From positions 128,318-177,603 of the forward strand of contig NZ_JAHFVG010000007.1 in NCBI RefSeq assembly GCF_023264675.1: a stretch of 49,286 bases of DNA, written 5' to 3'. This document shows positions 41,563-49,286 of this stretch, one piece after another. Position 1 is the stretch's first letter, and the number at the start of each line of letters is the position of its first letter. Made by a program: the position numbers and the translations under genes. This DNA is from Rhodococcus sp. (in: high G+C Gram-positive bacteria) (GTDB taxonomy: Bacteria; Actinomycetota; Actinomycetes; Mycobacteriales; Mycobacteriaceae). The notes under the pieces were generated by a model, which saw only the letters and a program-made list of their open reading frames with translations, was not told where the DNA came from and searched no databases.

Positions 41563-42900
41563 TCAGCCCAGCTTCGCCTCCTGATGACTGTTCGAATTGA
41601 CGGGTCGCGGCAAGCCGTAATGGCCACGCAGGGTGTCCGCGGTGTACTCGGTGCGGAACAGTCCGCGTTGCTGCAGGATCGGAACCACATGATCGACGAA
41701 GATCTCCAGGCCCGACGGCAGGATCGGCGGCATGATGTTGAAGCCGTCGGCGGCACCCGAGCGGAACCAGGTCTCGATGGCGTCGGCCACCTGATCGGGA
41801 GTTCCGGTGAAGGTCCGGTGCCCTCGTCCACCGCCGAGTCGCCCGATCAGTTGCCGGACCGTGAGGTTTTCGCGCCGAGCGAGATCGACGATCAGCGTGT
41901 AGCGGCTCTTCGCGCCTTCGATGGACGCCTCGGGCGGAAGGTCTGCCGGCAGTGGCCCGTCCAGCGGGAGTTCCTCGAGGGGAACCTTCAACAGTTCGGC
42001 CAACTGTCGCTGGGCGAACTCGTGCACGATGTAGCTCTCGAGTTCCGCGTCCTTGGCCTGCGCCTCCGCTTCGGTACTGCCGATCACCGGGACGATGCCC
42101 GGCAAAACCTTGATCGCCTCGGGATCGCGCCCGAACGTCAGCGTGCGGGCTTTGATGTCGGAGTAGAACTCCTGTGCGTCGGCCAGGGTTTGCTGAGCGG
42201 TGAAAATCGCCTCGGCGTACTGGGCGGCGAACGCGCGCCCGTCGGTGGAGGAGCCGGCCTGAACCAGCAGCGGATACCCCTGCGGGCTGCGGGCGACGTT
42301 GAGCGCGCCGTCGACGGAGTAGAACTCGCCGCGATGGTGAGGTGGGTGAATCCTCGATGCATCGCCCCAGATGCCCGACGCTTTGTCGGCAATTTCGACG
42401 TCGTCTTCCCAGCTGTCCCAGAGTGCGCGAGCGACCTCGACGAACTCCCTCGCACGGCGATAGCGCTCCGAGTGCGCAGGCTGATCGGTGAGGCCGAAGT
42501 TGCGGGCGGCATCGCCTCCGGCGGTGGTGACGATGTTCCAGCCGGCGCGCCCCCCGCTCAGGTGATCGATGGAGGCGAACCGCCGAGCCAGGTTGTAAGG
42601 GCTGTTGTAGGTGGTCGACGCCGTCGCGATGAGACCGATCTTGTCGGTCACCACCGACAGCGCGGACAGCAACGTCAACGGTTCGAACCCGCCGGAAGGT
42701 CTGCGTCCGACGTCGGTGTGCAGAACGGGGCCGTCCGCGAAGAAGATGGAATCGAAGAGACCTCGCTCCGCCGTCTGCGTCAGCTGGACGTAATGGTCGA
42801 GCTTGCCGTTCGCGGCCGGGTCGGATTCCGGTAGTCGCCACGAGGCCTCGTGGTGTCCGGTGGACATCAGAAACGCATTGAGATGTAGATGCTTGCTCAT
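41563..42900 (-). CDS. LLM-class FMN-dependent monooxygenase (NtaA/SnaA/DszA type)
   Basis: A 445-aa reduced-flavin monooxygenase of the NtaA/SnaA/DszA/SfnG group. LNAFLMSTGHHEASWRLPE opens the barrel, then FDSIFFADGP, LSGGRAGWNIVTTAG, RSPQGYPLLVQAGSS and GTPDQVADAIETWF. Relatives open C-S bonds of sulfones or oxidise chelates, using FMNH2 from a separate reductase. Downstream of a sulfonate-type ABC transporter, this should release sulfite from an organosulfur compound (inference). No flavin reductase gene is adjacent. The start overlaps the ATPase stop (ATGA). Confidence 0.9.
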   Translation of the reverse strand: MSKHLHLNAFLMSTGHHEASWRLPESDPAANGKLDHYVQLTQTAERGLFDSIFFADGPVLHTDVGRRPSGGFEPLTLLSALSVVTDKIGLIATASTTYNSPYNLARRFASIDHLSGGRAGWNIVTTAGGDAARNFGLTDQPAHSERYRRAREFVEVARALWDSWEDDVEIADKASGIWGDASRIHPPHHRGEFYSVDGALNVARSPQGYPLLVQAGSSTDGRAFAAQYAEAIFTAQQTLADAQEFYSDIKARTLTFGRDPEAIKVLPGIVPVIGSTEAEAQAKDAELESYIVHEFAQRQLAELLKVPLEELPLDGPLPADLPPEASIEGAKSRYTLIVDLARRENLTVRQLIGRLGGGRGHRTFTGTPDQVADAIETWFRSGAADGFNIMPPILPSGLEIFVDHVVPILQQRGLFRTEYTADTLRGHYGLPRPVNSNSHQEAKLG

Positions 42901-43649
42901 GCTGATACCTCGAGAGAGTCGACGACACCGAGCGCAGCGAGCAGCTCGTCGCGGTAGATGCCGAACTGCGGATTCTTGCGGTCGCGTGGGCGGTCGAGTT
43001 CGATGGCGAGGTCGAGCCCGATCCGGCCCTCGTCGAGAACGAGTACCCGGTCGGCGAGCACGACAGCCTCGTCGACATCGTGGGTCACGAGAAGCACTGT
43101 GGGGCGGTGCCGCTCGCACAGTTCCTGAATCAGTTTGTGCATCCGAATTCTGGTCAAGGCGTCGAGCGCACCGAACGGCTCGTCGGCCAGGAGCAGCTGT
43201 GGATCCCACACCAGTGCCCGAGCGAGCGCCGCGCGCTGCGCCTCGCCGCCGGACAGTTCCGACGGCCAGGCCCGTTCGCGGCCGGCGAGTCCTACCTCGG
43301 CCAACGCGTCGACACCGCGCTCGGTGATGTTCTGTCCTCGCGCCCCGAGCACGACATTGCCGAGCACACGCCTCCAGGGAAGCAATCGAGAGTCCTGGAA
43401 GACCATCGAGATTCTTTCGGGAGTCACGATGCTTCCCGACCCCTGCACGTCGTCGTCCAGCTCGGCGACCGCGCGCAGAAGAGTGCTCTTGCCGGAACCG
43501 CTTCGGCCGAGCAGCGCGACGAATTGTCCACTGGGAATATCGATGTCGAAATCGTTCAACACGGTCCTGGTACCGAACCGGCGCACCAGGCCGTCGATCT
43601 TCAGACCACGTTCTTCGGTGTGCACTAGTTGCTCAGTCCGCGACGCCAC
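42897..43649 (-). CDS. ABC transporter ATPase, sulfonate/taurine type
   Basis: A 250-aa SsuB/TauB-like ATPase: Walker A GRSGSGKST (about 49-57), signature LSGGEAQRAALA (132-143), Walker B LLLADEPFGALD and His-loop LLVTHDVDEAV. It energises uptake through the adjacent permease. GTG 43649 is chosen because AAGGAAGG lies 7 nt before it, which makes the start overlap the permease end by 25 bp. A GTG at 43625, overlapping the permease stop, is the alternative (242 aa). Confidence 0.9.
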   Translation of the reverse strand: MASRTEQLVHTEERGLKIDGLVRRFGTRTVLNDFDIDIPSGQFVALLGRSGSGKSTLLRAVAELDDDVQGSGSIVTPERISMVFQDSRLLPWRRVLGNVVLGARGQNITERGVDALAEVGLAGRERAWPSELSGGEAQRAALARALVWDPQLLLADEPFGALDALTRIRMHKLIQELCERHRPTVLLVTHDVDEAVVLADRVLVLDEGRIGLDLAIELDRPRDRKNPQFGIYRDELLAALGVVDSLEVSA

Positions 43650-44527
43650 GACAGGGCCTTCCTTTCGATGATACGAAGTACGGCGTCGGTGATGAAGCCG
43701 AAGACGCCGTAGATGACGAGGCCGACGACGATGACGTCCATCTGGCCGTAGTTCTGCGCTTGGAACATCATGTATCCGAGACCGCTCGTGGCATTGATCT
43801 GCTCGAGCACCACCAACGACAGCCACGAGATGTTGACGGCCAGCCTCAGTCCGACGAAGAATCCCGGTAGGGCTCCGGGGAACACCACCTGCCTGATGAA
43901 GTGCGCCCGGCTCAGCCGAAGTACCTGGGCCAACTCGACATAGCGGTGATCGATACCTTGCAGAGCAGCAACGAGATTGATGTAGATCGGCACGAATACG
44001 CTCAGCGCGATGATGACGATCTTGAAGCTCTCGCCGATGCCGAGCCACAGGATGAGCAGTGGAATGAGCCCGAGCGTCGGGATCGCACGTTTGATCTGAA
44101 CCGTACCGTCGATCAGCGTGTCGCCGACTCTGGTGAGACCGGCGAACAATGCCAGCACCACCGCGAATACGAGACCGAATGCGAACCCGATGGCCGCGCG
44201 TTGCAGCGAGGTCAGTATGTCGCCTCGCAAGGTTCCGGTGGTCCACAGATCGACGAACGTCCGAGCGATGGTCCAGGGGGCGGGCAACATTCGCGTGTCG
44301 ACCAACTCGTACGCCGAGGAGATGCTCCAGAGCGCGACGATCAGCACCGGTCCGGCAATCGGAGCCCATCGCGGAGACTTGTTCGGTACCAGCCTCTTTC
44401 GCCGCGCTCGGGTACGGGTGGCGACAAAGGCAGAGGAAGTGTCGGGGGAAGTGTCGGGGGAAGCCGAGTCGGGACGGCTCGGCGTCGACGAGGTAGCGGT
44501 GGTGCGGCGCAGTGCGACGGTGGTCAT
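43625..44527 (-). CDS. ABC transporter permease, sulfonate/taurine type
   Basis: A 300-aa SsuC/TauC-type inner-membrane permease with six or so helices. The conserved EAA-like loop is ELAQVLRLSRAHFIRQVVFPGALPGFFVGLR. The first 40 residues are hydrophilic and include a duplicated SPDT repeat from 12-bp DNA repeats (44439-44462). ATG 44527 is preferred over the further upstream ATG (44563), which would overlap the substrate-binding gene. It lies 1 bp after the substrate-binding protein gene. Confidence 0.88.
   Translation of the reverse strand: MTTVALRRTTATSSTPSRPDSASPDTSPDTSSAFVATRTRARRKRLVPNKSPRWAPIAGPVLIVALWSISSAYELVDTRMLPAPWTIARTFVDLWTTGTLRGDILTSLQRAAIGFAFGLVFAVVLALFAGLTRVGDTLIDGTVQIKRAIPTLGLIPLLILWLGIGESFKIVIIALSVFVPIYINLVAALQGIDHRYVELAQVLRLSRAHFIRQVVFPGALPGFFVGLRLAVNISWLSLVVLEQINATSGLGYMMFQAQNYGQMDVIVVGLVIYGVFGFITDAVLRIIERKALSWRRGLSN
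44439..44462. repeat. 12-bp tandem repeat, 2 copies, in the permease N-terminus
   Basis: Two copies of GTGTCGGGGGAA encode Ser-Pro-Asp-Thr twice near the permease N-terminus, in the soluble segment before the first helix. Confidence 0.85.
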
Positions 44528-44528
44528 G

Positions 44529-45599
44529 TCAGCTCCGGTACTCGGTGGGAATTGCATCGGCAACGATGTGCTCGAAACGTCGGTCGAACAGCTTTTCGGC
44601 GTCGAACTCGTCGACGAATCCGGCAGCGGAGAGGAGTTCGATGTTCTTCTGCTCCCAGGCGATCGCTTCGTCCCAGGTGGGGGGATAGATCGGCCGATTG
44701 GCCAATGCGATCACCCCCTGCGCATCGGTGAGCGAGAGATTCTGAGTGTCGACGTAGAACTTCTGTGCCCAGACGTCCGGGTTTTCCCAGGTCCAGATGT
44801 TCGCTCTAGCCCAGAGGGACACGAACGAGCCGATCGCGGCGGCCTGGTCGGCGTCTTCCAGGACGGCCGACGGTGCCCACAGGACGCTGAGCAGATCGAC
44901 CACATCGGTCTCGATGATCTTGGCACCGTCGGCTCTGTACTGTTCGAGGTACTTGGGCACCTGCGCGTTGCTGAGCACCGCGATGTCGACCTGGCCGGAC
45001 TGTAGAGCGGTGAGAAACTGATTGCTCGTAAGGTTGGTCAACGTCACGTCGGACTGGTCGACGCCTGCTTCCTCCAGCGCGCGAAGCAGTACGGTGCCCT
45101 GTGCCTGCCCCTGCGAGAACGCCAACTGCTTGCCCTTGAAATCAGCGACGGTCTCGATATCGGAGCCCGGCTTGGTTGCAAAGGCGTAGTTGGGCGTTCG
45201 CGTCAACTGGACTCCGACGATCTTCGTCTCGACGCCCTGATACTCCGCCTGGATGGGAGGCAGGCCGGCGTTGTTGCCGATATCGAGGGAATTGGCGCGG
45301 AAGGCATTGATGACGTCGGGTCCGGCGCCGATGTTCGGCCATTCCGGGACCTGGAATCGCAGTTCGTTCTTCAGCCCCGACAATTCCAATGCCAGTGTCA
45401 GTGAGCCCTGATATGCCGCAATCTTCAGTGCGGTGTCCGGTGGGAACTCGGTAGGAAGTGTGGCATCGCTCGCGAGGACCGGTCCGGAGTTCGCCGTTGC
45501 GCTGCAGGCAGCGAGCCCGAGCGCGACGGTGCCTCCCACCAGCCCTCGCAGGAACAATCTCCTGTCGAATGTAGCGGGAGGACGAGCGAGAACAGACAT
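44529..45599 (-). CDS. Tat-type lipoprotein substrate-binding protein, sulfonate family
   Basis: A 356-aa SsuA/NrtA/TauA-type binding lipoprotein. The signal has twin Arg (FDRRLFLRG, Arg13-Arg14) and a lipobox LAAC with Cys32. The body follows the NMT1/THI5-like fold: IGNNAGLPPIQAEY, DFKGKQLAFSQGQAQGTV and ALQSGQVDIAVLSN. It delivers an organosulfur ligand to the permease; family relatives bind sulfonates, taurine or nitrate. It is the first transporter gene after the cysteine-rich leader ORF. Confidence 0.88.
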   Translation of the reverse strand: MSVLARPPATFDRRLFLRGLVGGTVALGLAACSATANSGPVLASDATLPTEFPPDTALKIAAYQGSLTLALELSGLKNELRFQVPEWPNIGAGPDVINAFRANSLDIGNNAGLPPIQAEYQGVETKIVGVQLTRTPNYAFATKPGSDIETVADFKGKQLAFSQGQAQGTVLLRALEEAGVDQSDVTLTNLTSNQFLTALQSGQVDIAVLSNAQVPKYLEQYRADGAKIIETDVVDLLSVLWAPSAVLEDADQAAAIGSFVSLWARANIWTWENPDVWAQKFYVDTQNLSLTDAQGVIALANRPIYPPTWDEAIAWEQKNIELLSAAGFVDEFDAEKLFDRRFEHIVADAIPTEYRS

Positions 45600-45787
45600 G
45601 AGACATCCTTCGGTGATTTCAAGTGCGAGGGCACAGCAAGGTACGAGGGCACAGGGAGGTACGAGGGCACAGGGAGGCCGCTCGGCCGCGCCGCCGCGGT
45701 CGGAAGAAAACAGAGTTCGAAGAAACAGCTTTCCAACGCAGCAGCGGATTCGATCAGGCGGCGAGTTGGATCAGGTGATGGAGTGAG
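45600..45787 (-). other. 5' leader between the polycysteine ORF and the transporter operon
   Basis: A 188-bp non-coding stretch on the operon's transcribed strand. It contains three 18-bp tandem repeats and a GC-rich run near 45680-45705 with short self-complementary GGCC blocks. If the leader peptide works as an attenuator, this is where competing mRNA structures should sit. I could not draw a convincing terminator hairpin by eye. Confidence 0.5.
45623..45676. repeat. 18-bp tandem repeat, 3 copies, in the sulfur-operon leader
   Basis: Units 45623-45640, 45641-45658 and 45659-45676. The second and third are identical (GTACGAGGGCACAGGGAG); the first differs at a few bases. They lie in the untranslated leader, 23 bp or more before the substrate-binding gene. 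Confidence 0.93.
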
Positions 45788-45859
45788 TCAGGCGGCACGA
45801 CAACAGAACTCGGCTCGGCGGAAAGATCCGTCGGCGCAGCAGTTCTGGGGTGCGGTCAT
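45788..45859 (-). CDS. polycysteine leader peptide (candidate Cys attenuator ORF)
   Basis: A 23-aa ORF reading MTAPQNCCADGSFRRAEFCC then RAA, with two Cys-Cys pairs (residues 7-8 and 19-20). Upstream on the same strand are TTGACG (45889-45894), a 17-bp spacer and AAGAAT (45866-45871). The ATG then starts 7 nt after the -10, as expected for a leaderless transcript. Leaderless polycysteine ORFs that sense cysteine supply through ribosome stalling are known upstream of sulfur genes in mycobacteria. The next operon is a sulfonate-type ABC system, which supports the same role here. Confidence 0.72.
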   Translation of the reverse strand: MTAPQNCCADGSFRRAEFCCRAA

Positions 45860-45865
45860 TCGTTC

Positions 45866-45894
45866 ATTCTTTCGGCAGACGGGGACGCCGTCAA
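45866..45894 (-). promoter_or_regulatory. leaderless promoter for the sulfur operon
   Basis: TTGACG (-35) and AAGAAT (-10) with a 17-bp spacer, and six bases between the -10 and the ATG of the polycysteine ORF. The -10 is weaker than consensus. Transcription would start at or next to the A of that ATG. Confidence 0.6.
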
Positions 45895-45936
45895 CATTGC
45901 GTCGAGGCGAATTAAGTTCGCGCTGGTGAACGGGCA

Positions 45937-47118
45937 TCACAGAGCCGAGGTCAGGCGGGTTACGGCCTGCTCCAGTGGGTCTCGATACACGTTGCCCAGC
46001 ACGGCGGTGCCGGCGGCAACGGGCAGTAAATTGCCCGGAAAGCTGCTCGGTAGAACGGTTTCGGATGCAGGCCGACGCCCGAGCGATGATTCGGATACGC
46101 CGCGGCGCACCGCGTCGAGGCATCCGGGAACCACGTTGATTCCCGGATCGCACACGATGAACACTTCCGGGTTGAAGAGGTCGAGCAAGGAACCGGAGGC
46201 GAGGCCGACCCGGTATGCACGATCGACGAGTAGTCCGGTGGCAGCGGCGTTGCCCGATGCCGCCTCCGTCAGCAGTACTTCGAAGTCCGGAACATCGATG
46301 ACCTTGCGTCGCACAGCATCTCGCACCAGGACTCGCTCGGACAATGTGGCTTGGAAGCATCCTGTGCGGCCGCACGTGCACTGTTCGGTGCTGCCGGGGA
46401 TCGGCATGTGCGCCACCGCGCCCGCAGCCGACCCCGGGCCCGCGTGGACGACGCCGTCGGTGGCGAATGCTGCATCGATCACATTGCCGACGAACAATTG
46501 AACGACGCTGTGACGTGTACGTGGCTCACCGAAGAGAACTTCGGCGTCGACCAGTGCACGCACGTGCGACTCGACGTGGACCTCCAGTCCGAGGCGCTGC
46601 TCGAGTTCGTCACGAACTCTGGTCCCGTTCCAACACGTCAACGGATGCTCGACGAGGACTCCGCGTTCGGAGTCCACCCATCCTCCGACCGCGAAGCCGA
46701 CGCCGAGTACCTCGCGGTCGGTCGAGGCGATCAGCGTGGCGGCGGTCGAGGCGGCGATATCGAGAACCTCGTCGGGAGGACTGCCGCGGTGGGGCGTGCG
46801 CTCGCGCGCGATCACCCGGCCTCGTAGATCGACCAGGGCGACCAGGATGTGAGTCAGCGACAGGTGGATGCCGCAGACGATCGGGTCGTCGGCGATATCC
46901 ACCGGGACGTGAGGGCGCCCCATCCGGCGGGAACCGACGGAGACGACGGTGGGTCGTTCTCTCAGCAATCCTTTGTCGATCAGTCTGTTCGTCGCCGTGG
47001 TGACGGTGGCGGGCGAGAGCCCCGTCAAGCGGGCGACGGTGCTGCGAGCGAGCGGGCCGTGGTCGAGTACGGCGCGCAGCACAGTTGCAGGGCTTCCTCC
47101 CGGCCTGATCGTCGTCAT
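45937..47118 (-). CDS. ROK-family transcriptional regulator
   Basis: A 393-aa NagC/XylR-type regulator. An N-terminal winged helix (VLRAVLDHGPLARSTVARLTG then SPATVTTATNRLID) is followed by a ROK sugar-kinase-like fold with GVGFAVGGWVD and the zinc motif CTCGRTGCFQA. The kinase phosphate-binding loop is degenerate (GIHLSLTHI in place of DxGGT), so it is a sensor rather than a kinase. It precedes the leader ORF and organosulfur operon on the same strand, but sugars are the usual ROK ligands, so a link is uncertain. ATG 47118 gives a natural start. Confidence 0.87.
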   Translation of the reverse strand: MTTIRPGGSPATVLRAVLDHGPLARSTVARLTGLSPATVTTATNRLIDKGLLRERPTVVSVGSRRMGRPHVPVDIADDPIVCGIHLSLTHILVALVDLRGRVIARERTPHRGSPPDEVLDIAASTAATLIASTDREVLGVGFAVGGWVDSERGVLVEHPLTCWNGTRVRDELEQRLGLEVHVESHVRALVDAEVLFGEPRTRHSVVQLFVGNVIDAAFATDGVVHAGPGSAAGAVAHMPIPGSTEQCTCGRTGCFQATLSERVLVRDAVRRKVIDVPDFEVLLTEAASGNAAATGLLVDRAYRVGLASGSLLDLFNPEVFIVCDPGINVVPGCLDAVRRGVSESSLGRRPASETVLPSSFPGNLLPVAAGTAVLGNVYRDPLEQAVTRLTSAL

Positions 47119-47192
47119 CCGCTCGAGAGTAGGGGGAGTGCGGCGCGGCCGGAAGGAATGGAATCGCGATGATCGCAAGGCGCCACGCACTC

Positions 47193-47208
47193 GATACAGA
47201 GACGAAAC
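47193..47208 (+). promoter_or_regulatory. possible GlnR box before glutamine synthetase III
   Basis: GATAC-N6-GAAAC resembles the actinobacterial GlnR site gTnAc-N6-GaAAc with one mismatch in the first half. It lies about 80 bp before the gene. Weak evidence: such a short pattern can occur by chance. Confidence 0.35.
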
Positions 47209-47288
47209 ATGACCGCCATCCACAATTCGTACAGTTCGCTGGTTGGCTCCGCAAAACTAGCGTGGGGCACAGGCCGAGGGGTAAGCGT

Positions 47289-49286
47289 ATGAGTGGAAAT
47301 GCCGTTCGTCTGCAGGCAATCAAGGACGTCGAGGCCTATGTGCCCCCTGCGGTCAGCTACATCGACGGCGAGAAGCCGGGGGAGATCTTCGGAGAGAACG
47401 TCTTCAGCAAGGTCGTCATGCAGAAGCGCCTGCCGAAGTCGGTCTTCAAATCGGTGATGGCGACCATCGACAAGGGCAAGAAGCTCGACCCGATGGTGGC
47501 CGACGCCGTGGCGTCGGCGATGAAGGACTGGGCGCTGGAGAAGGGCGCGACCCACTACGCGCACGTCTTCTACCCGCTGACCGGCCTGACGGCGGAGAAG
47601 CACGACAGCTTCTTCGACCCGGTCGGCGACGGCAGCGCGCTCGCCGAGTTCGCCGGCAAGACCCTCATCCAGGGCGAGCCCGACGCCTCGAGCTTCCCCA
47701 ACGGCGGTCTGCGCAACACGTTCGAGGCCCGCGGATACACCGGCTGGGACGTCACCAGTCCGGCGTATGTGTTGGAGAACCCGAACGGAAACACCTTGTG
47801 TATCCCGACGGTCTTCGTCTCGATGACCGGTGAAGCGCTCGACCACAAGACGCCGTTGCTGCGTTCACAGCAGGCGATGGGCGGTCACGCCGAGCGCATC
47901 CTGAAGCTCTTCGGGCACGAGGACATCGAGAACATCGTCTCCTTCTGTGGCCCCGAGCAGGAGTACTTCCTCGTCGATCGGCACTTCTTCCTGGCACGCC
48001 CCGACCTGCTCAACTCCGGCCGCACGCTGTTCGGCTCCAAGCCGCCCAAGGGCCAGGAGTTCGACGACCACTACTTCGGTGCCATCCCCGAGCGCGTGCT
48101 CGGCTTCATGATGGATACCGAGCGTGAGCTGTTCAAGCTCGGAATCCCCGCGAAGACCCGTCACAACGAGGTCGCTCCCGGCCAGTTCGAGATCGCGCCG
48201 ATGTTCGAGCGCGGCAACATCGCGGCCGATCATCAGCAGCTGTTGATGACGACGTTCAAGACGATCGCCAAGAAGCACGGCATGGAGTGCCTGTTCCACG
48301 AGAAGCCGTTCGAAGGCGTCAACGGATCCGGCAAGCACGTCAACTTCTCACTCGGCAACTCCGAGCTGGGCTCGCTGCTGGTGCCCGGGGACAACCCGCA
48401 CGACAATGCTCAGTTCCTGGTGTTCTGCGCTGCCGTCATCCGCGCCGTCCACAAGTACGGCGGTCTGCTGCGCGCATCGGTTGCCTCGGCCACCAACGAT
48501 CATCGACTCGGGGCCAACGAAGCTCCGCCCGCGATCATCTCGATCTTCCTCGGCGACCAGCTGGCGGACGTGTTCGAGCAGATCGCGAAGGGTGCGGCCA
48601 CGTCGTCGAAGGACAAGGGCACCATGATGATCGGTGCCGATACCCTGCCGATCCTGCCGACGGATCCGGGCGACCGTAACCGTACGAGCCCGTTCGCCTT
48701 CACCGGCAACAGGTTCGAGTTCCGCGCGCCGGGTTCGATGCAGACGGTCAACGGTCCGATGGTCACCATCAACACGATCATGGCCGAGGCCCTCGACTAC
48801 ATGGCGACCAGCCTGGAGGCCTCGGTCGCGGACGGCACCGACTTCGATACTGCGGTACAGAATCTGCTGACGGAGATCATCACCGAGCACGGAGCGGTGG
48901 TGTTCAACGGCGACGGTTACTCCGACAACTGGCAGGTCGAGGCGGAGTCGCGTGGCCTGCCGAACCTGCGGACGACGCTCGATGCGCTGCCCGAACTGAT
49001 CACCGAATCCGCGATGGAACTGTTCGAGAAGTACAAGGTGTTCAACCATCGCGAGATGCACTCGCGGTACGAGATCGGTCTCGAGCAGTACGCATTGACC
49101 GTGTTCGTGGAAGCGCGTCTGACGCTCGAGATGGGACAGACGTCCATTCTCCCGGCTGCGGTGCGGTACCAGACGGAGTTGGCTCAGAACGTCGCCGCTC
49201 TGAAGGCTGCCGGTGTCGAGGCGGACATGGCCGAGATCTCGGCGGCGGCCTGGGCGACGAACGGGGACCGCGGGAGCTGCCAGAGG
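47289..49286 (+). CDS. type III glutamine synthetase (3' truncated by window)
   Basis: At least 666 codons, with no stop before the window ends. It is the large type III (GlnN) glutamine synthetase, usually about 720-730 aa, that makes glutamine from glutamate, ammonia and ATP in a large cytosolic oligomer. Diagnostic segments are [13 protein letters not shown] (metal-binding Glu), [50 protein letters not shown] and [19 protein letters not shown] 47289 follows GAGGGG. It is divergent from the ROK gene, which ends at 47118. Only about 50-60 residues should be missing. Confidence 0.95.
   Translation, partial: MSGNAVRLQAIKDVEAYVPPAVSYIDGEKPGEIFGENVFSKVVMQKRLPKSVFKSVMATIDKGKKLDPMVADAVASAMKDWALEKGATHYAHVFYPLTGLTAEKHDSFFDPVGDGSALAEFAGKTLIQGEPDASSFPNGGLRNTFEARGYTGWDVTSPAYVLENPNGNTLCIPTVFVSMTGEALDHKTPLLRSQQAMGGHAERILKLFGHEDIENIVSFCGPEQEYFLVDRHFFLARPDLLNSGRTLFGSKPPKGQEFDDHYFGAIPERVLGFMMDTERELFKLGIPAKTRHNEVAPGQFEIAPMFERGNIAADHQQLLMTTFKTIAKKHGMECLFHEKPFEGVNGSGKHVNFSLGNSELGSLLVPGDNPHDNAQFLVFCAAVIRAVHKYGGLLRASVASATNDHRLGANEAPPAIISIFLGDQLADVFEQIAKGAATSSKDKGTMMIGADTLPILPTDPGDRNRTSPFAFTGNRFEFRAPGSMQTVNGPMVTINTIMAEALDYMATSLEASVADGTDFDTAVQNLLTEIITEHGAVVFNGDGYSDNWQVEAESRGLPNLRTTLDALPELITESAMELFEKYKVFNHREMHSRYEIGLEQYALTVFVEARLTLEMGQTSILPAAVRYQTELAQNVAALKAAGVEADMAEISAAAWATNGDRGSCQR

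Noticed and set aside
45680..45705. GC-rich stretch as an intrinsic terminator in the sulfur leader
   Set aside because: Self-complementary blocks are short and overlapping, and no U-run follows; a folding calculation would be needed.
45425..45736. Open frame encoding PVPSYL repeats upstream of and into the substrate-binding gene
   Set aside because: It overlaps the signal-peptide region of the substrate-binding gene in another frame and its repeats simply translate the 18-bp DNA repeat; no ribosome site.

Overview
High-GC actinobacterial chromosome, almost certainly a Rhodococcus-type member of the Mycobacteriales. The evidence is the alkB-rubA1-rubA2-alkU alkane operon, an NDMA-type (mycofactocin-associated) methanol dehydrogenase, a DUF222/HNH '13E12-like' gene under an actinobacterial SOS box, a mycobacterial-type leucine catabolism operon and many TetR regulators. 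About 46 protein genes are packed with short gaps and frequent ATGA or TGATG overlaps. I saw no rRNA, tRNA, CRISPR array, insertion sequence or phage gene.

Layout. 33-4778: two alpha/beta hydrolases, then a DUF4118-GAF histidine kinase, a receiver-only protein on the other strand and a LuxR-type response regulator. 4881-7443: a type II haloacid dehalogenase with 16-bp tandem repeats at its stop codon, small hypothetical and membrane proteins, and a DUF4865 protein. 7557-10506: two divergent TetR regulators and a Tat-exported cholesterol-oxidase-like GMC enzyme. 10513-17375: a TetR gene divergent from accD1-accA1-fadE19-MaoC-citE, which supplies the isovaleryl-CoA to acetoacetate plus acetyl-CoA steps of leucine breakdown. 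17396-19642: the SOS-controlled HNH gene. 20007-26817: a large LuxR-type (LAL) ATPase regulator, methanol dehydrogenase, MoxR ATPase and CoxE-like VWA protein. 26886-30223: NmrA protein, MFS exporter, DUF5996 protein. 30310-35495: VOC dioxygenase, an Old Yellow Enzyme fused to a deazaflavin-nitroreductase-like domain, TetR and a DHA2 efflux pump. 35553-37700: fused alpha-beta branched-chain 2-oxoacid dehydrogenase E1. 37647-40401: alkane hydroxylase operon with two rubredoxins (rubA1 is only 55 aa), alkU and an ElaA acetyltransferase. 40547-41515: PPOX flavin/F420 protein and an SRPBCC protein. 41563-45859: an organosulfur uptake and desulfurization operon preceded by a 23-aa cysteine-rich leader peptide that looks leaderless. 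45937-47118: ROK regulator. 47289 to the window end: type III glutamine synthetase, truncated by the window edge.

Most interesting signals: the four-cysteine leader ORF and its 3 x 18 bp repeat tract ahead of the sulfur operon; short tandem repeats that reiterate gene stop codons at several unrelated genes; the OYE-Ddn fusion; the methanol dehydrogenase-MoxR-VWA set; an SOS box filling the -35/-10 spacer; and several near-perfect operator palindromes next to regulators. Functions come from reading motifs and remembered family knowledge; no database search was run.
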